Shown one piece after another: positions 25,801 through 37,728 of a DNA stretch of 64,000 nucleotides. The translations under genes were made by a program, and so were the position numbers. This DNA is from Brugia malayi. Its lineage: Eukaryota; Nematoda; Chromadorea; Rhabditida; Onchocercidae. Position 1 is the first letter of the stretch. Every line of letters begins with the position of its first letter. The stretch is taken from the NCBI RefSeq assembly GCF_000002995.4, contig NW_025062479.1:22130721-22194720 (forward strand). Reading direction: 5' to 3'. The notes below the pieces were generated by a model that was given only the letters and a program-made list of their open reading frames with translations, did no database searches and was not told the origin of the DNA.

Positions 25801-28800
25801 TTGTGCCTTTCAAAGATGTAATTTCATTCATCGTTGTAGCTTGAGATAATGACTGACGAAGTGAACTAACCACAGCTCCTAAAATTTATAGTATGCTGCT
25901 ATATTAAAGTATATTCAAAAAAAAAAAAAAAAAAAACTATATTAAAAAAACGACATACAGATACCCCAGCCACAAAGTTTTAATGAATTCTTTGTAGTAT
26001 ACAAGATTGCACGATTCTCAAAAAGCAACAGAAATATTTCTAATAACGTAATAATATCGCTCAAAATTGAGATTCTTTCTTCCATTAATAACCAAACAAG
26101 GAAACAACCTTTTCTCATCTTCAGTGACTCGCCCACTTTATGCAAACCATGAAGTATATTCATCTTCTTTCGCATCACTGGACTCTCATTTCTTTCAATA
26201 TCATCATTTTGAGACCCTTCAACAAATGAGCTAAAGTAATAAATTCTACTGGAATATAATGGGATTGAAAACAGTACAAAGCATAAAACGATGTGGTAAA
26301 ACAAATCCAACGAAGTTTCAGTTTAAAAATAGAAATCATTTGAAAGACTTACGCAAACGAGAAGTTACGGGAGGAGTACGATATGTTTTTGGCATAGCTC
26401 CACTATTAGCCCAATTTGCTCTTATAGCCTCTTCATCTGTTTTATCATCGTTGCTGCGTTCAGTCTTTCTCACCTAAAAAATAAATAATAAATGCAACGT
26501 CCCTATGATAAGTCGTAAAATTGTCCATACTTTGAATGAATTTTATCTATAATTTCAAAATGAAAGCAATAAATATTGCGAAATAATCTGAAACAAATCA
26601 GCTTCAGGAAAGCAATTTCAATTAAATTATAAAAGAATAAGCCAAGCTTGCTGGATGTATGAATGCTTACCCTTATATGTTCCTCATATTCATTACATTT
26701 TTCGGCTTTTTGTGTATTTGCCAGAGTGACATCATTTTTTAACGAATTCATTAAATCATTAGCCGGAATAACATTTGATCCAGCTTCTATGTCATCATTA
26801 CAGAAGGAGCCTGCTGTTGCCATTACTGAAGCAGCTGGACTGGTCAGCACAAGTTCACCTACACTGTTGCGAAATGATGGAGTGTAATCGCCAGGCAATG
26901 ATGAAAGTGCATCATCATTAAGATCCCTGCAAAACTTGATTCAGTTTAACTCAGCTTTTCAGAATCCTGCTAGAAATTTCCTATATTCTTAAGTCAATCA
27001 CCAGTCATTAATCTGAATAATGTCAGTTCATATGATGATCACAGCAAAAATATTACCCCAAAATGCAACTAACTTTGAAAATTCAGAATCAACATCAGAT
27101 TTTGAATAGAAAGAACTTCCACTAGACTGACGTCTAAGACGTTCACGAACATGACCACTTGACGTTGAAGCTACCAGATTCACTTGATTCAATTCACGAA
27201 AGATTGATGCATCAGTTGAAGTTGTAGACATCGGCTTTCTGGAATAAATGAGAATAAAGCAGATGCAGTTGTTACTTAAAACTTATTTACTGCATCTCTG
27301 AAGAATTTCAAATCATAATTTTGGGTGTTTTGAAAAATTTCTGCGGATGGAATAATATGTATAAAAAATATACTACTTTGCAGCATGGTGAAATGAGAAA
27401 TTGTTTCCGCGAGAAACTTCATTTTCATTATGCCCTCCAACTGTTGCATGAACAGTTGCGTCACTACTTTCTGTCATATTGCTTTCGTTGCCAGAAGCTA
27501 ATACTGTTGCGTTTGCACTTCCATTAGTAGCTGAAATATTTAAATGTAGCTATAAAAAATATAAATAATAAATAAATCGGCAAAAAGTATGAATAATAAA
27601 TGCATTTATTTCAATCGTTTACAAAAAACCCAAAATTTTGTGAGAAAAATCAAAAAGTGTAAACCAGATGTAACGTCCGCACTATCAGGATCATCAATCA
27701 TTAATAAATCATCGTTTCTTTGAACAGGATCTGCTTCAGAATCACTAGCCACTGCATCTACGGACCACGTATCACTTCGATCTTCCCCGTTACCTGATAC
27801 AGTTAAAGATGCAATAGCACTGCCAATTGTAGATCGTTGTGAACCCAATCCTGTAAAGGTATCATATAATATCCTGCAAGATCTCCGGAACTCGATATTT
27901 TAAAAGAATAACACAGAATATTTATAACATTAAACTAACAAATATGTTCGAGATATTTATAACATTAAACCACGATAACAGTTACAAATATGAAATAAAA
28001 TCAAGACATACTGCTTGGCCTACTTTCGGTTCGAGGCTCACCAACTTCTACAACTGCAGGTAGCATAGGAGGAGCAACCGTAGATGTACTGTTGTCTCCA
28101 TCTTGTCTAACATCAAAACCGAAACCTTCCGTGTCTGATGGTAGAACATCAGTGGACCAGCTTTCACTGACAAGTGAATGTGTTTCATCACCTGAAAACT
28201 GATCGGCTACATAGAGCGAAAAACCGAGTTCTAGATATAACAAACAATGAAAAATTTTCAAAATTGGGACAATAGTGAGTCAACCAGAAAAAGCTACATT
28301 TTGTATTTTTTTTTTCGCATCGATTATGGTGTGCTTCAATGTTTTCCTAAACATACCAATGGAAAAGGCATATGAAGTAAAAACCCATAATTTTAAATTC
28401 TGAACATACGGTATTTATGACGACTCTCTCCCTGTGACGGCAAACAAAATTTCCCGAATTTATCTTCAAGGCCTTCAGTATTTTCGCGACGGACGGTTAC
28501 CGGTAAATTCGGAAGATTATGTTGACGAGAGTTATTATTTTCCTGTACTGCATTATTAGCATCTTCTGCAACAGGGAAGTTTTCAGTCAACTTGTGAAAG
28601 CCTCAAGTATTAAAATAGAATATCTCATTTTATCTCGTAGCAAAACTGGTCAGTTTCAACGGTATTCTATTTCATTTACTAATCATACTGAAAACAGAAT
28701 TTACTTTCTCAGTATGATATCTTATTTTTAAGACTGTCTTCCTGTTTATAGCATTAACAATTGACTGGAAGACATGTGACAGTCTGCTAATCCCACCTTT

Positions 28801-31800
28801 TAACTTACCGCCATTTGTCGGTGCGGCTGACCGAGCTGAACGTGAACCACCTCGATTAGAAGCTGGATCACTGACGCTTGGTGAACCACGACCCGAAACA
28901 TTTGCGCTACTGGGAACAACATCACTGAAATTGTCCGGTAGAGTAGATACATCTTCAGCATCATCATCCATACCATCAGCGTTACCTTAAAGAAGCAATT
29001 ATATCTAGAAATGTGACAGAAGATAACAATCAAAAGACAGTAGGATAAAAAAAAAAAGCAAAAAAGAAGATAACAAAATTGGAAGAAACATGAAAATTTT
29101 ATAGGCGAAGTGAAATACAACCAATAAAATTTGATCTACCTTCGATAGAAGAAGATAAACTTGCTGCTTCATCATCGCTCCCACCGTCAGTGGTACGATC
29201 TAAAAGCAATAACAATTTCGATTCAATCTAATTTTTAGGAAAAAAAAAAAAAAAAAAAAACAGACTATATCAGGATAGAAAAAATTATCTACCAATGCTT
29301 TCAGTATCAACAAAACGAGTTCGCTTCTCGGCTGATTCATCCGATGTTTTATGTTTTCGCACTCGTTGTGGATTTCGAACTGATTCCATGAATTTTTCTT
29401 CGGAACACATTCCCAATGGTTCCCTACTTTCACCAAGAGGAAATACAAGTACCTGAAACGATTACCACAAATTGAAATGAAAATTTTGAAAAAAATTATG
29501 AATTATGAAGATTATAAATAAGTCCAAAAATAAAATTTCGTCGATTTACACTTCGAGATTTCTACAAATTAACGACATAATTTTCTTTACTCATTAAGGA
29601 TAAAAGTAATCTGCACCTCAATATTTTCTATTTGAATACGGCCAGATTCAGTAGACTCCGTGGACTTGCCATGTTTAAATCGCAAACCTCTATGATAACC
29701 ACTTTGAACTGAAAACACTGTCCTTTCATTGGTCTATGACATTAAGATTAGTATTTTTCAAAATGAAGTTCTTACTTAAATCTAATGTTCTAGTGTCAGT
29801 GAAGAAAGGATCTGCATTTCGCTCGTTTGAGTGACTTCTCTGAAATAAAGATAACCATTTAATTCGAAACAAATTCACGTAAAAGAGAAATCAACATCAC
29901 CATCCAAACTTCATAGAAAACATTTAAAAAAGGTTATTGGCCCGAATATTTATATGTTCTGGTGGAAGAAAGAAGTTATTCAATTACTTCATGAAAACCA
30001 ACAACCCCAAAATTTGGTATATCATCCCGTGAAAGTTTTATTGGTAATCGCTGCAGTAAACCAGTTAATGCTCGCCGTATCGATTCATCACTTACAGGAC
30101 CAGTTGCAAAACAACGAACAGCACTAATCTGCAACAACATTCTTCTTAAAAATTTTAAAACATTTCTTAATACCTGAAACATCCTACAATGAAAGGCACA
30201 AGTTGTTAAAACAAAACTGAAAAAAAAAAAAGAAAAAGAAAAATTACGAAAAAAAAAAAAAACACTTCATTTCCGATCCCTTGCAATATCATAATTTAAA
30301 ATGATATCACAGTTAATTTAAAAACAAAAATTTGTGAGAAAAATATCTCTCCCACTTACCAAACAATCCAGCTCTGCAATAGTGCCTACAAACATGCGTC
30401 GGACAAACTGTTCAACAACTTGTGGCGGTGATTCGGTACTGACTGCACATATACTTTCTATTGATTCACCATGCGATGCAAGAACATGCTGCACCACACA
30501 TGACATCGACTGCTAAATGAGAGCTATATGATTGAAACTGGATGAAACTCTGCAGTATTAACAATTTTATTATTTAAATTAAAATTAGCGCTTGTTTTCT
30601 ACTCGAATTTTTTCTACAATTTCAATTTCTTAAAATTTTAGACACGAAGTATGAGCACAAATAAATAAAATATACGTATATATGTATATAGTAAATGGAA
30701 CAAATAAACAAATTAATTAAATAAATAGATATAAAAAAATAAATAAGTAAAATAAAATAAAGTAAGTAAATAAATAGTAGGAAAAAAAAAAATGAATAAA
30801 CAAAACAAATTGACAAATAATGTATATATAATAGTCGCTACCTGATCAAATTGAGAATAGAAATGTGCAATATGAGAAGAAGGAGGTTCAAAAGGTGCTA
30901 TAGCCAGTGTCTGCAAAATCTGCCCGATCTGCATCAAATTGAACCTAAAGTTTTGATTATTAACAAATAAGCAATAACATGATTCTCTCAACTGAGAAGA
31001 CATTTATTCTTTGTTTCTCTTCAGTCTTTGTAATATGAGAGAGAAAAGCTTAACAACAAGTATATTTTAATCTTTGTAAAGATTAATTCAAATACAACAG
31101 ACAAGCTAATAAAGAGTAAAAAATGAACTGAACCGATTAAAAAAATAGATAACAAAACATAAATATTATACATATGTTTATTATCCCTAAAATATTCTCA
31201 CCTTGCAATGTAGGTGACCGGAGTATCTGATATAACTCCAAGTGTCTCAGGATTTGCGATGGCAGGACAAATAAAATAAGTAAAAATTAGATCCGTGCAA
31301 ATCAACGTTGCCTGCAATATTTTAGTAATGGAAACTTCAAATGAATAAGAGAAGAACATTAATGTGTTAAATGTGTACAGCAACTGATTCATAGGATTTA
31401 GAAAGTCATTTGCATTGAATAAAAGAATAAATACCTGCTCACGACTAAGTTTTCTGTGATCAACTAAAACAGTATATAGTCGTCGAACAATACAACCCAA
31501 ACTTTGAGGAAAGCAAGACATTGCATCAGTTATTGCTGAAAAAAAAAAAAAAAAAAAAAATTCAAATCGACAACCAAATCACTCACCAATTAAAATAGGC
31601 CAAGATAAGCTCACTGAATTACCTCGGATAAATCGATTAGCAACTGATACTAATTTTGATTCAATATATCGGCGATGAGCAGTTAAATTTTGCAAAAAGG
31701 TAAGTGAATTTTCGTCCTCACCAAAACTAAAAAAAAAATTTGTGCTCCAGTAGAAATATTAAATTTTTTGTATTAATAAAATCAGTGACAAAACATCAGA

Positions 31801-33066
31801 TGGAATGACTTCTGTGTATACCGTCTTCTTCTTTCTTCCGCGGGAAACCGTATTAATGTTTTTGTTGGTTCGATATCCAAAAAAACATCATCCTGAGACA
31901 ATACGAACATCACTGGATCATGCAGAGCTGCTGTCAGAAAAATCTAAATCAGACATAATGAAGAAAAAACTGCCAGCGGGCTCTGTGTTTTATTTTATTA
32001 AAAATAATCTCTGCTTTCACGGAAGTAACAATTGACATCAAACCTTTGCAGAATACATCCCTTCGGAAAATAAACGATAAAGCTGACAAAAAGACACATT
32101 TCCACGACGCAATAACAATCGTGGGTCGGAATGTGAAGCCAACTGAATATCCAACAAATGGAAAAGGGTTTCCAATACGCGACGCTCATCTTCCGGAAAA
32201 ACTGAACATCCATATAGCAAGCTGTATACACATGAAACTAGCTCAAAAAATGGTGAGTCGTTGCTCTGAAACTTGATTTTCAATTATTTTCACATAAATT
32301 TCAATATCGATGATTGTTTTTAAGCACACTCTCATATATTTGATAATGTCAGCTGTCTCAAAAATTGAGATCGTACACACTGTGATTGCTCACGACTAGT
32401 GGTGATATTTGAACTTAGTGAGTAAATCATAATGTCAAAATAATCAGTTCCTTACAACACTAAACATGCCAGTGATTTTTCTGTGTACTACGAATTCAAA
32501 CTGATACCTTCAGCGTTTGGTCTGCAATATGTAATATTTCAGCTACTAAATTCGGTGAATTTAGTAATAAATTCAACAATTCCGTAACACTACTGTAATG
32601 CTGCCCATCAATACGACGATATCCATGAATAAAGCAAGCGGAATCAAACTGAGAAGTTAGAAAGCAGCAATTTTCGGGTCGAACATCAGGATGGGAATTG
32701 ATAAGACGCGATAAAATTGTCTGAAACTTATCTTCGGATAAGGTTCTCACACTCCACAGCTATTTGCTTTTTTTTTTCATATTGTTAAATACAAAAAAAA
32801 AATTTTTTTTTCGAGGAAAGTATCATGCCGTAAACATAGGATGAGCAACAACTCAAATCAAATTATATTTTTATGCAAGGAAATCATACCTGTTCCTGTC
32901 TGCATATCCAGGCTAAATGTGCTAATTCACTTTGTGCATTATCAACTTCTTCGTTAAGCCGTTGCAGAGTGTCCAGTTCACTAGCTACAAGTAATTTCTC
33001 AGATCGTAATCTTTCACACAGCATCGTAAGCGTATCCAATCCTGAGTGTTCATTACACAAGTCCAT
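22809..33066 (-). CDS. rme-6: RME-6 / GAPVD1: RasGAP and VPS9 (Rab5 GEF) protein
   Basis: Long multi-exon gene (roughly 25-30 coding exons, about 1,100 aa) matching GAPVD1/RME-6 throughout. This family acts on early endosomes and clathrin-coated vesicles, activating Rab5 through the VPS9 domain. In order: an N-terminal helical region (exon 32890-33066), a RasGAP-like domain (about 32265-30840, with [18 protein letters not shown]), and a long Ser/Asp-rich linker carrying two copies of a [15 protein letters not shown] motif (about 28170 and 27765). A C-terminal VPS9 domain follows (25.2-22.8 kb), with [41 protein letters not shown] and [14 protein letters not shown]. The start at 33066 is preferred because it aligns with the family start; an upstream in-frame ATG exists at 33123. 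In the GAP domain the position of the RasGAP arginine finger reads LFSEG rather than LFR, as in vertebrate GAPVD1. It lies about 0.5 kb downstream of nuo-1 on the same strand. Confidence 0.95.
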
Positions 33067-33585
33067 CTTACAGACCTCTTTAAAAAAAATCATTAAAGTT
33101 AAAAGAGAATAATACTGAAGCATTCGTTGTTAATCCAAAATATGTATGCAAAGTGGAATTTTCGCAAATAAAATCAGTAATACTTCTCAATCTATTGAAA
33201 TAAAAGTTAGCTTCATAGTGGAAAGACGTCACATAATAAAACACCAATCCTTTGAAAAAAAATCATAAAATCGTTTTTTCTATCCATCCATTTAATTCAT
33301 GTATCGGTGTATAAAATTATGAAGATAAATTTGCACTGGTAATCCAAATCGATCACAACAAACAGAAACTAAACTAATTTATTTCATTCCAAACAAACAT
33401 TTCAACAAAATGTTCGTACAGTATTCATGAAATAGATATATACATTTAGAGAATTCCCACTTCAAAACTGTTTTTTTGATTGCAAAGAAAGGGATAAACT
33501 CAAAATAGTAACTGTCATTAGACACATCAGAAAACAGTTGTTTATACTACAATAAAAGCACTAGGAAATCAGAAATTCCTAAACT
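33067..33585. other. Short same-strand spacer between nuo-1 and rme-6
   Basis: 519 bp between the nuo-1 stop and the preferred rme-6 start, with no other gene. The length is larger than the roughly 100-bp spacing usual in C. elegans operons, so an operon is possible but not indicated. Confidence 0.5.
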
Positions 33586-36500
33586 TTAGGCGAAATCACA
33601 AATAGTGCGTGGCAGCTCCTTGTTCGCATTTTTAGCTTGATATTCAGATATGCGATGCTCTATTTCCGGTCGGAAATGGCGAATTAAACCCTAAAAATGA
33701 AGACTGAAAGACATGATAATTTTGTTATTGAATTACTTCACTTTGCAATCTATTAAGAAAAATGGATTGCCACTGGTATACCCATGACTTCCAGTAACTG
33801 CAGCCGTAGTTCTTGAACCTTGTTATGCTTTAAATACCTCTTTTTTCCTGTCTTCATCGCCAAAGAGATTTAAATTGGAGGCAGTAAAAGAATTTCAAAA
33901 GCATCATATAATCAGTCATTTGACGATTATAAGTTTACCTGTACAGGCCATGCTGCTGCATCACCAAGGGCGCAAATTGTATGCGCTTCAATTTGTTTAC
34001 TTATTTCCCATAAACTATCGATTTCACTAGATTTTGCTTGACCTTTTACAAATCGCCACATCACAGAGTTCAACCATTTGGTTCCTTCTCGACACGGAGT
34101 GCACTAAAAATCTACGTTTGCTTTTAAATTTCAAATCTACCCTAGAATATTTCGAGTTTACAACTCAAAAACAGAAGGAAATACATTCCTACAATCGCCT
34201 ATTGCTTCCTTATAACAAACCGACTTTTTAACACTGCTTCTACCTATTCATCTTAAATAATGTCACCTCTCAAAAATCAACCAATATAGTTGATGAAGAA
34301 CTGAGCCCATGTTTATCATACCTGTCCACAACTTTCGTGTCGATAAAAATGTGAAAGTCTGGCAATACACTTCACAATATCAACTTCCTTATTCATAACA
34401 ATTACCGCTGCGGTACCCAAACCAGTTTGTACAGCGACCAAAGCGTCGTAATCCATAAGAACTGTTTCGCAAATACTTGAAAAAAAATTGAAATAGTACA
34501 GCAAATTTATAGTCCATAGTCTATACATGCACATGGATGCATTGTACAAAAAATCTAGACAGTATTTCTATGGAAACAAAATCTTATTAACATAGCAATT
34601 CATACTTAAAACAGTATAAATTGCTGAGCACTTCATAATATTCATAATCTTTGTAGAAAACAAGATACTGATATATATATAATACTGACTCTTTAGGAAT
34701 CATTGGAACTGATGAACCACCCGGTATTATAGCCATCAGATTATCCCAACCACCGATTACACCTCCACAGTGTCGCTCGATTAATTCTTTGAGTGGAATA
34801 GACATTTCCTCTTCAACAGTGCATGGATTCACGACATGTCCCGATATACAATAAAGCTGAAAAAACACAAGTTACGATATCAAATTAAATTTACGATTAA
34901 TTCACTCGAATGTTGACTGGTCTGAATCACCTTTGTTCCATGATTGCGTTCACGTCCAAATGAAGAATACCACTTAGCTCCACGTTTACATATGGCAGGT
35001 GCTGAAGCAATGGTCTCAATATTATTTACTGTAGTTGGACATCCAAATAAGCCTATATCAGCTGGAAATGGTGGTTTCAGACGCGGTTTACCCTGTTTGC
35101 CTTCGATAGACTCTATTAAAGCCTGCAAATTTTTAAAGAATTTCAAGAATTCTATAGCAATAAATGCAGGATTGAAAAACTCAAAAGAAAAATCGGAGAT
35201 AATTTTTTTCAGTAAACTGACTGTTTCTTCACCACATATATAGGCTCCAGCACCTCGATGAACGAATACGTCAAAGCTATAGCCTGTATCACAACTATTT
35301 TTGCCAATAAATCCAGCCTAAAAAAATCAAAAGCTACGACTGGAAAGACGAAAAAAAAAAATCTTATTTTACCGTATTTTTTGCATGCAGCTATTAACTG
35401 ATCCATCCTCACTGATCATGGTGAAATCCACTATATATTCACTATATGCTTATTTTACTGCCGTACAAATGGAAGCAAACCCAAATGGGAATCCAAGTTA
35501 CTATATTTTTATACGTTAACACCGATAAAACCTAATATGCACAGCAAAATTCGCAAGTCTTACTTTATAAGCTTCATGTATAGCTTCTTGTAATATACAA
35601 GCTTCATTATAGAATTCTCCTCTTATATAAATATAAGCAGCACGAGCGCCCATTGCATAACCAGCAATCAGAGCACCTTCGATCAATTTATGTGGATGAT
35701 GACGTATCACTTCACGATCTTTACATGTTCCTGGTTCTCCTTCGTCTGCATTTATGCATAAGTATTTCGGCCTAAAAACGCCCTACCGCTTAAGCACTGC
35801 TTTCACTTGTATTTCAAATCCATGATTTCTATAGTTTGTAAATCTATGAGGGCTGCGAAAATGATATAATCCGGCAGTAAAGATGGCATGCAGCTACAAG
35901 AATGAAGTTATACAGCTCATTTACAGCTTAATCATTTCACTACGAAGATTAAAGGAACCAACCTGCCATCGAATGGACGTTTCATGAAGCTCCACTTTAT
36001 ACCCGTTGGAAAACCAGCGCCACCACGACCTCTCATACCTGACGCACTCATTTCTTTGATAATCCAGTCCTGACCTTTTAGTAACACTTCTTTCGTCTTA
36101 TACCAATCACCCTAAACATCAATCCAGAATTACTTCTAAAACTTGAAATTCGTTTTCGAATAACTTATTCCATTCAAACACTGAATAAATTACAAGCTTC
36201 ATTGCTGATTTTAGTCGGAAATCATATCTGCCATAAAGATTTGTAAAAATACGGTCTTCATCTTTCAGTGGACCAAATGTTGTTTTCTGTGGCTTCTTTA
36301 GTTCTTCTTGAGCTGTAACTGTTTTACCACGGACACTAATCGAAATAACCCCTGAAAATTGTTAATACAGTGAAACTCATATAAATGATTACGAAGGGAA
36401 GACTAATAAGACTTTCGCCATTAATCTGTGCACGAGAAACGTAATCAGACAACCATGCAGGAAACATAATCAGACATGCAGGGAGTGAGAAATTCTCTAC

Positions 36501-36682
36501 AGTGTACATACCTCTTGAGTTTTTTTTTCGTAAAAATATTACGACAAAAACGAACTTTTAATAGCTCCTAAATGTTTCATACGTTACATTTTGTTCAAAA
36601 CCAAAGATTAAAAATGAAAAAAAAAATTACCAACTCTACTCACAGGTAACTTCGTAACGCAGCTAATTACCATGGAAGCCAT
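33586..36682 (-). CDS. nuo-1: NADH:ubiquinone oxidoreductase 51 kDa subunit (complex I, NDUFV1)
   Basis: Mitochondrial complex I subunit that binds NADH, FMN and the N3 4Fe-4S cluster and takes the first electrons from NADH. The N-terminus ([13 protein letters not shown]) looks like a mitochondrial presequence, and exon 1 joins exon 2 in phase by a GTAGAG donor. Visible signatures are [11 protein letters not shown] (FMN/NADH site), [32 protein letters not shown], and ESCGQCTPCREG with a later HTICALGD (cluster ligands). Exons run from 36640-36682 down to a last exon coding for [14 protein letters not shown] and ending at TAA 33588-33586. The length and order match the family without gaps. It is divergent from paa-1 and upstream of rme-6 on the same strand. 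Confidence 0.96.
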
Positions 36683-37728
36683 CTCGAGAACGCTTCTGAA
36701 TCTATTAATTACAATTAATATGGACAATTAATAGCTATTATTAGAATAATGGACAATTTTCTAATGGTTATTGCCAGAAGCTATAGTATATTCCGTATTT
36801 TAGTTAGTGTATTTTAGTTATTTAATGATACATGAACATTAACTATTCAAGTATTCGTAATCTATAAATAATTAGAGAATGGATAGCAACCTAAAATAAC
36901 GCACAAGGAGAGTACACATAAACGTAACAATTCCAAAATTACTGCTACAAATTATTAAGTGACCTTAATTTGTATAAATTTGATTTATGCATTGCACTAA
37001 AATGATATGCTAATTTTACTGAAGTTGAAATGCTAAATCAGTTTATATGTCGCACGTTTGCTTATCGTAAAATATTTCGAAATTTAGTGTCAATCATCAC
37101 TCTTACTGGCAATAATAATACAAAGAAAAATCCATTTACGTTCTATACACAAACGAAATATCTCATTTCAGTATTTCTAAAAATATCCAAAATAGTATTT
37201 TTAAACGTATGCCTATTTCACATTCATCAATTGTTGACATTTAACAAAAACTGTCACTAAAAGAATGTAAAGAAGTCACTGTTTAGTACTGTCTGATTAA
37301 TATATGATTAAGAACAAATGAATTATTCAGAGAAATGAAGGAGAAATAAATCTTAAAAAAAAGATGTCATCGAAATCAACTGAAGAACATCTGGCACTTT
37401 CCTTCTTCGATCAAGCAAATGAGTAGGTTCAACACCTTTTTTTGTTAAAATTTTAACTGAAGAAAAATGACCCGCAATGGGCCGTAGCCGTGTAATACCA
37501 CCTTGTAGTTATGAAGTGAGGAGCTATCGATTGTTTAGGGATGTGAAGGATTGGTTGGTTCAGTTGGGAGGGATGTGAAAAGGTCAGTTAGATTTGAATA
37601 GGAAGAGAGAGAGAGAGGTCATCCAGGTCAACATGAATCATTTTAATCAAATTTGTTCTGTTGATGTGAGTCAGTTCATTGGTTATCTTTCATCTTATTA
37701 GATGTATATTAACTTAAAGGACTTGGAT
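36683..37728. other. Divergent promoter region between nuo-1 and paa-1
   Basis: About 1 kb separates the two divergent starts. A GC-richer block at about 37470-37640 with a short GA run lies just upstream of paa-1. A pyrimidine-rich AG acceptor at about 37700 immediately precedes an in-frame ATG at 37702 and may be a trans-splice site for paa-1. No gene is seen. Confidence 0.5.

Noticed and set aside
25942..26310. 122-aa minus-strand open frame within rme-6
   Set aside because: It is mostly intron read-through, starting and ending without family similarity.
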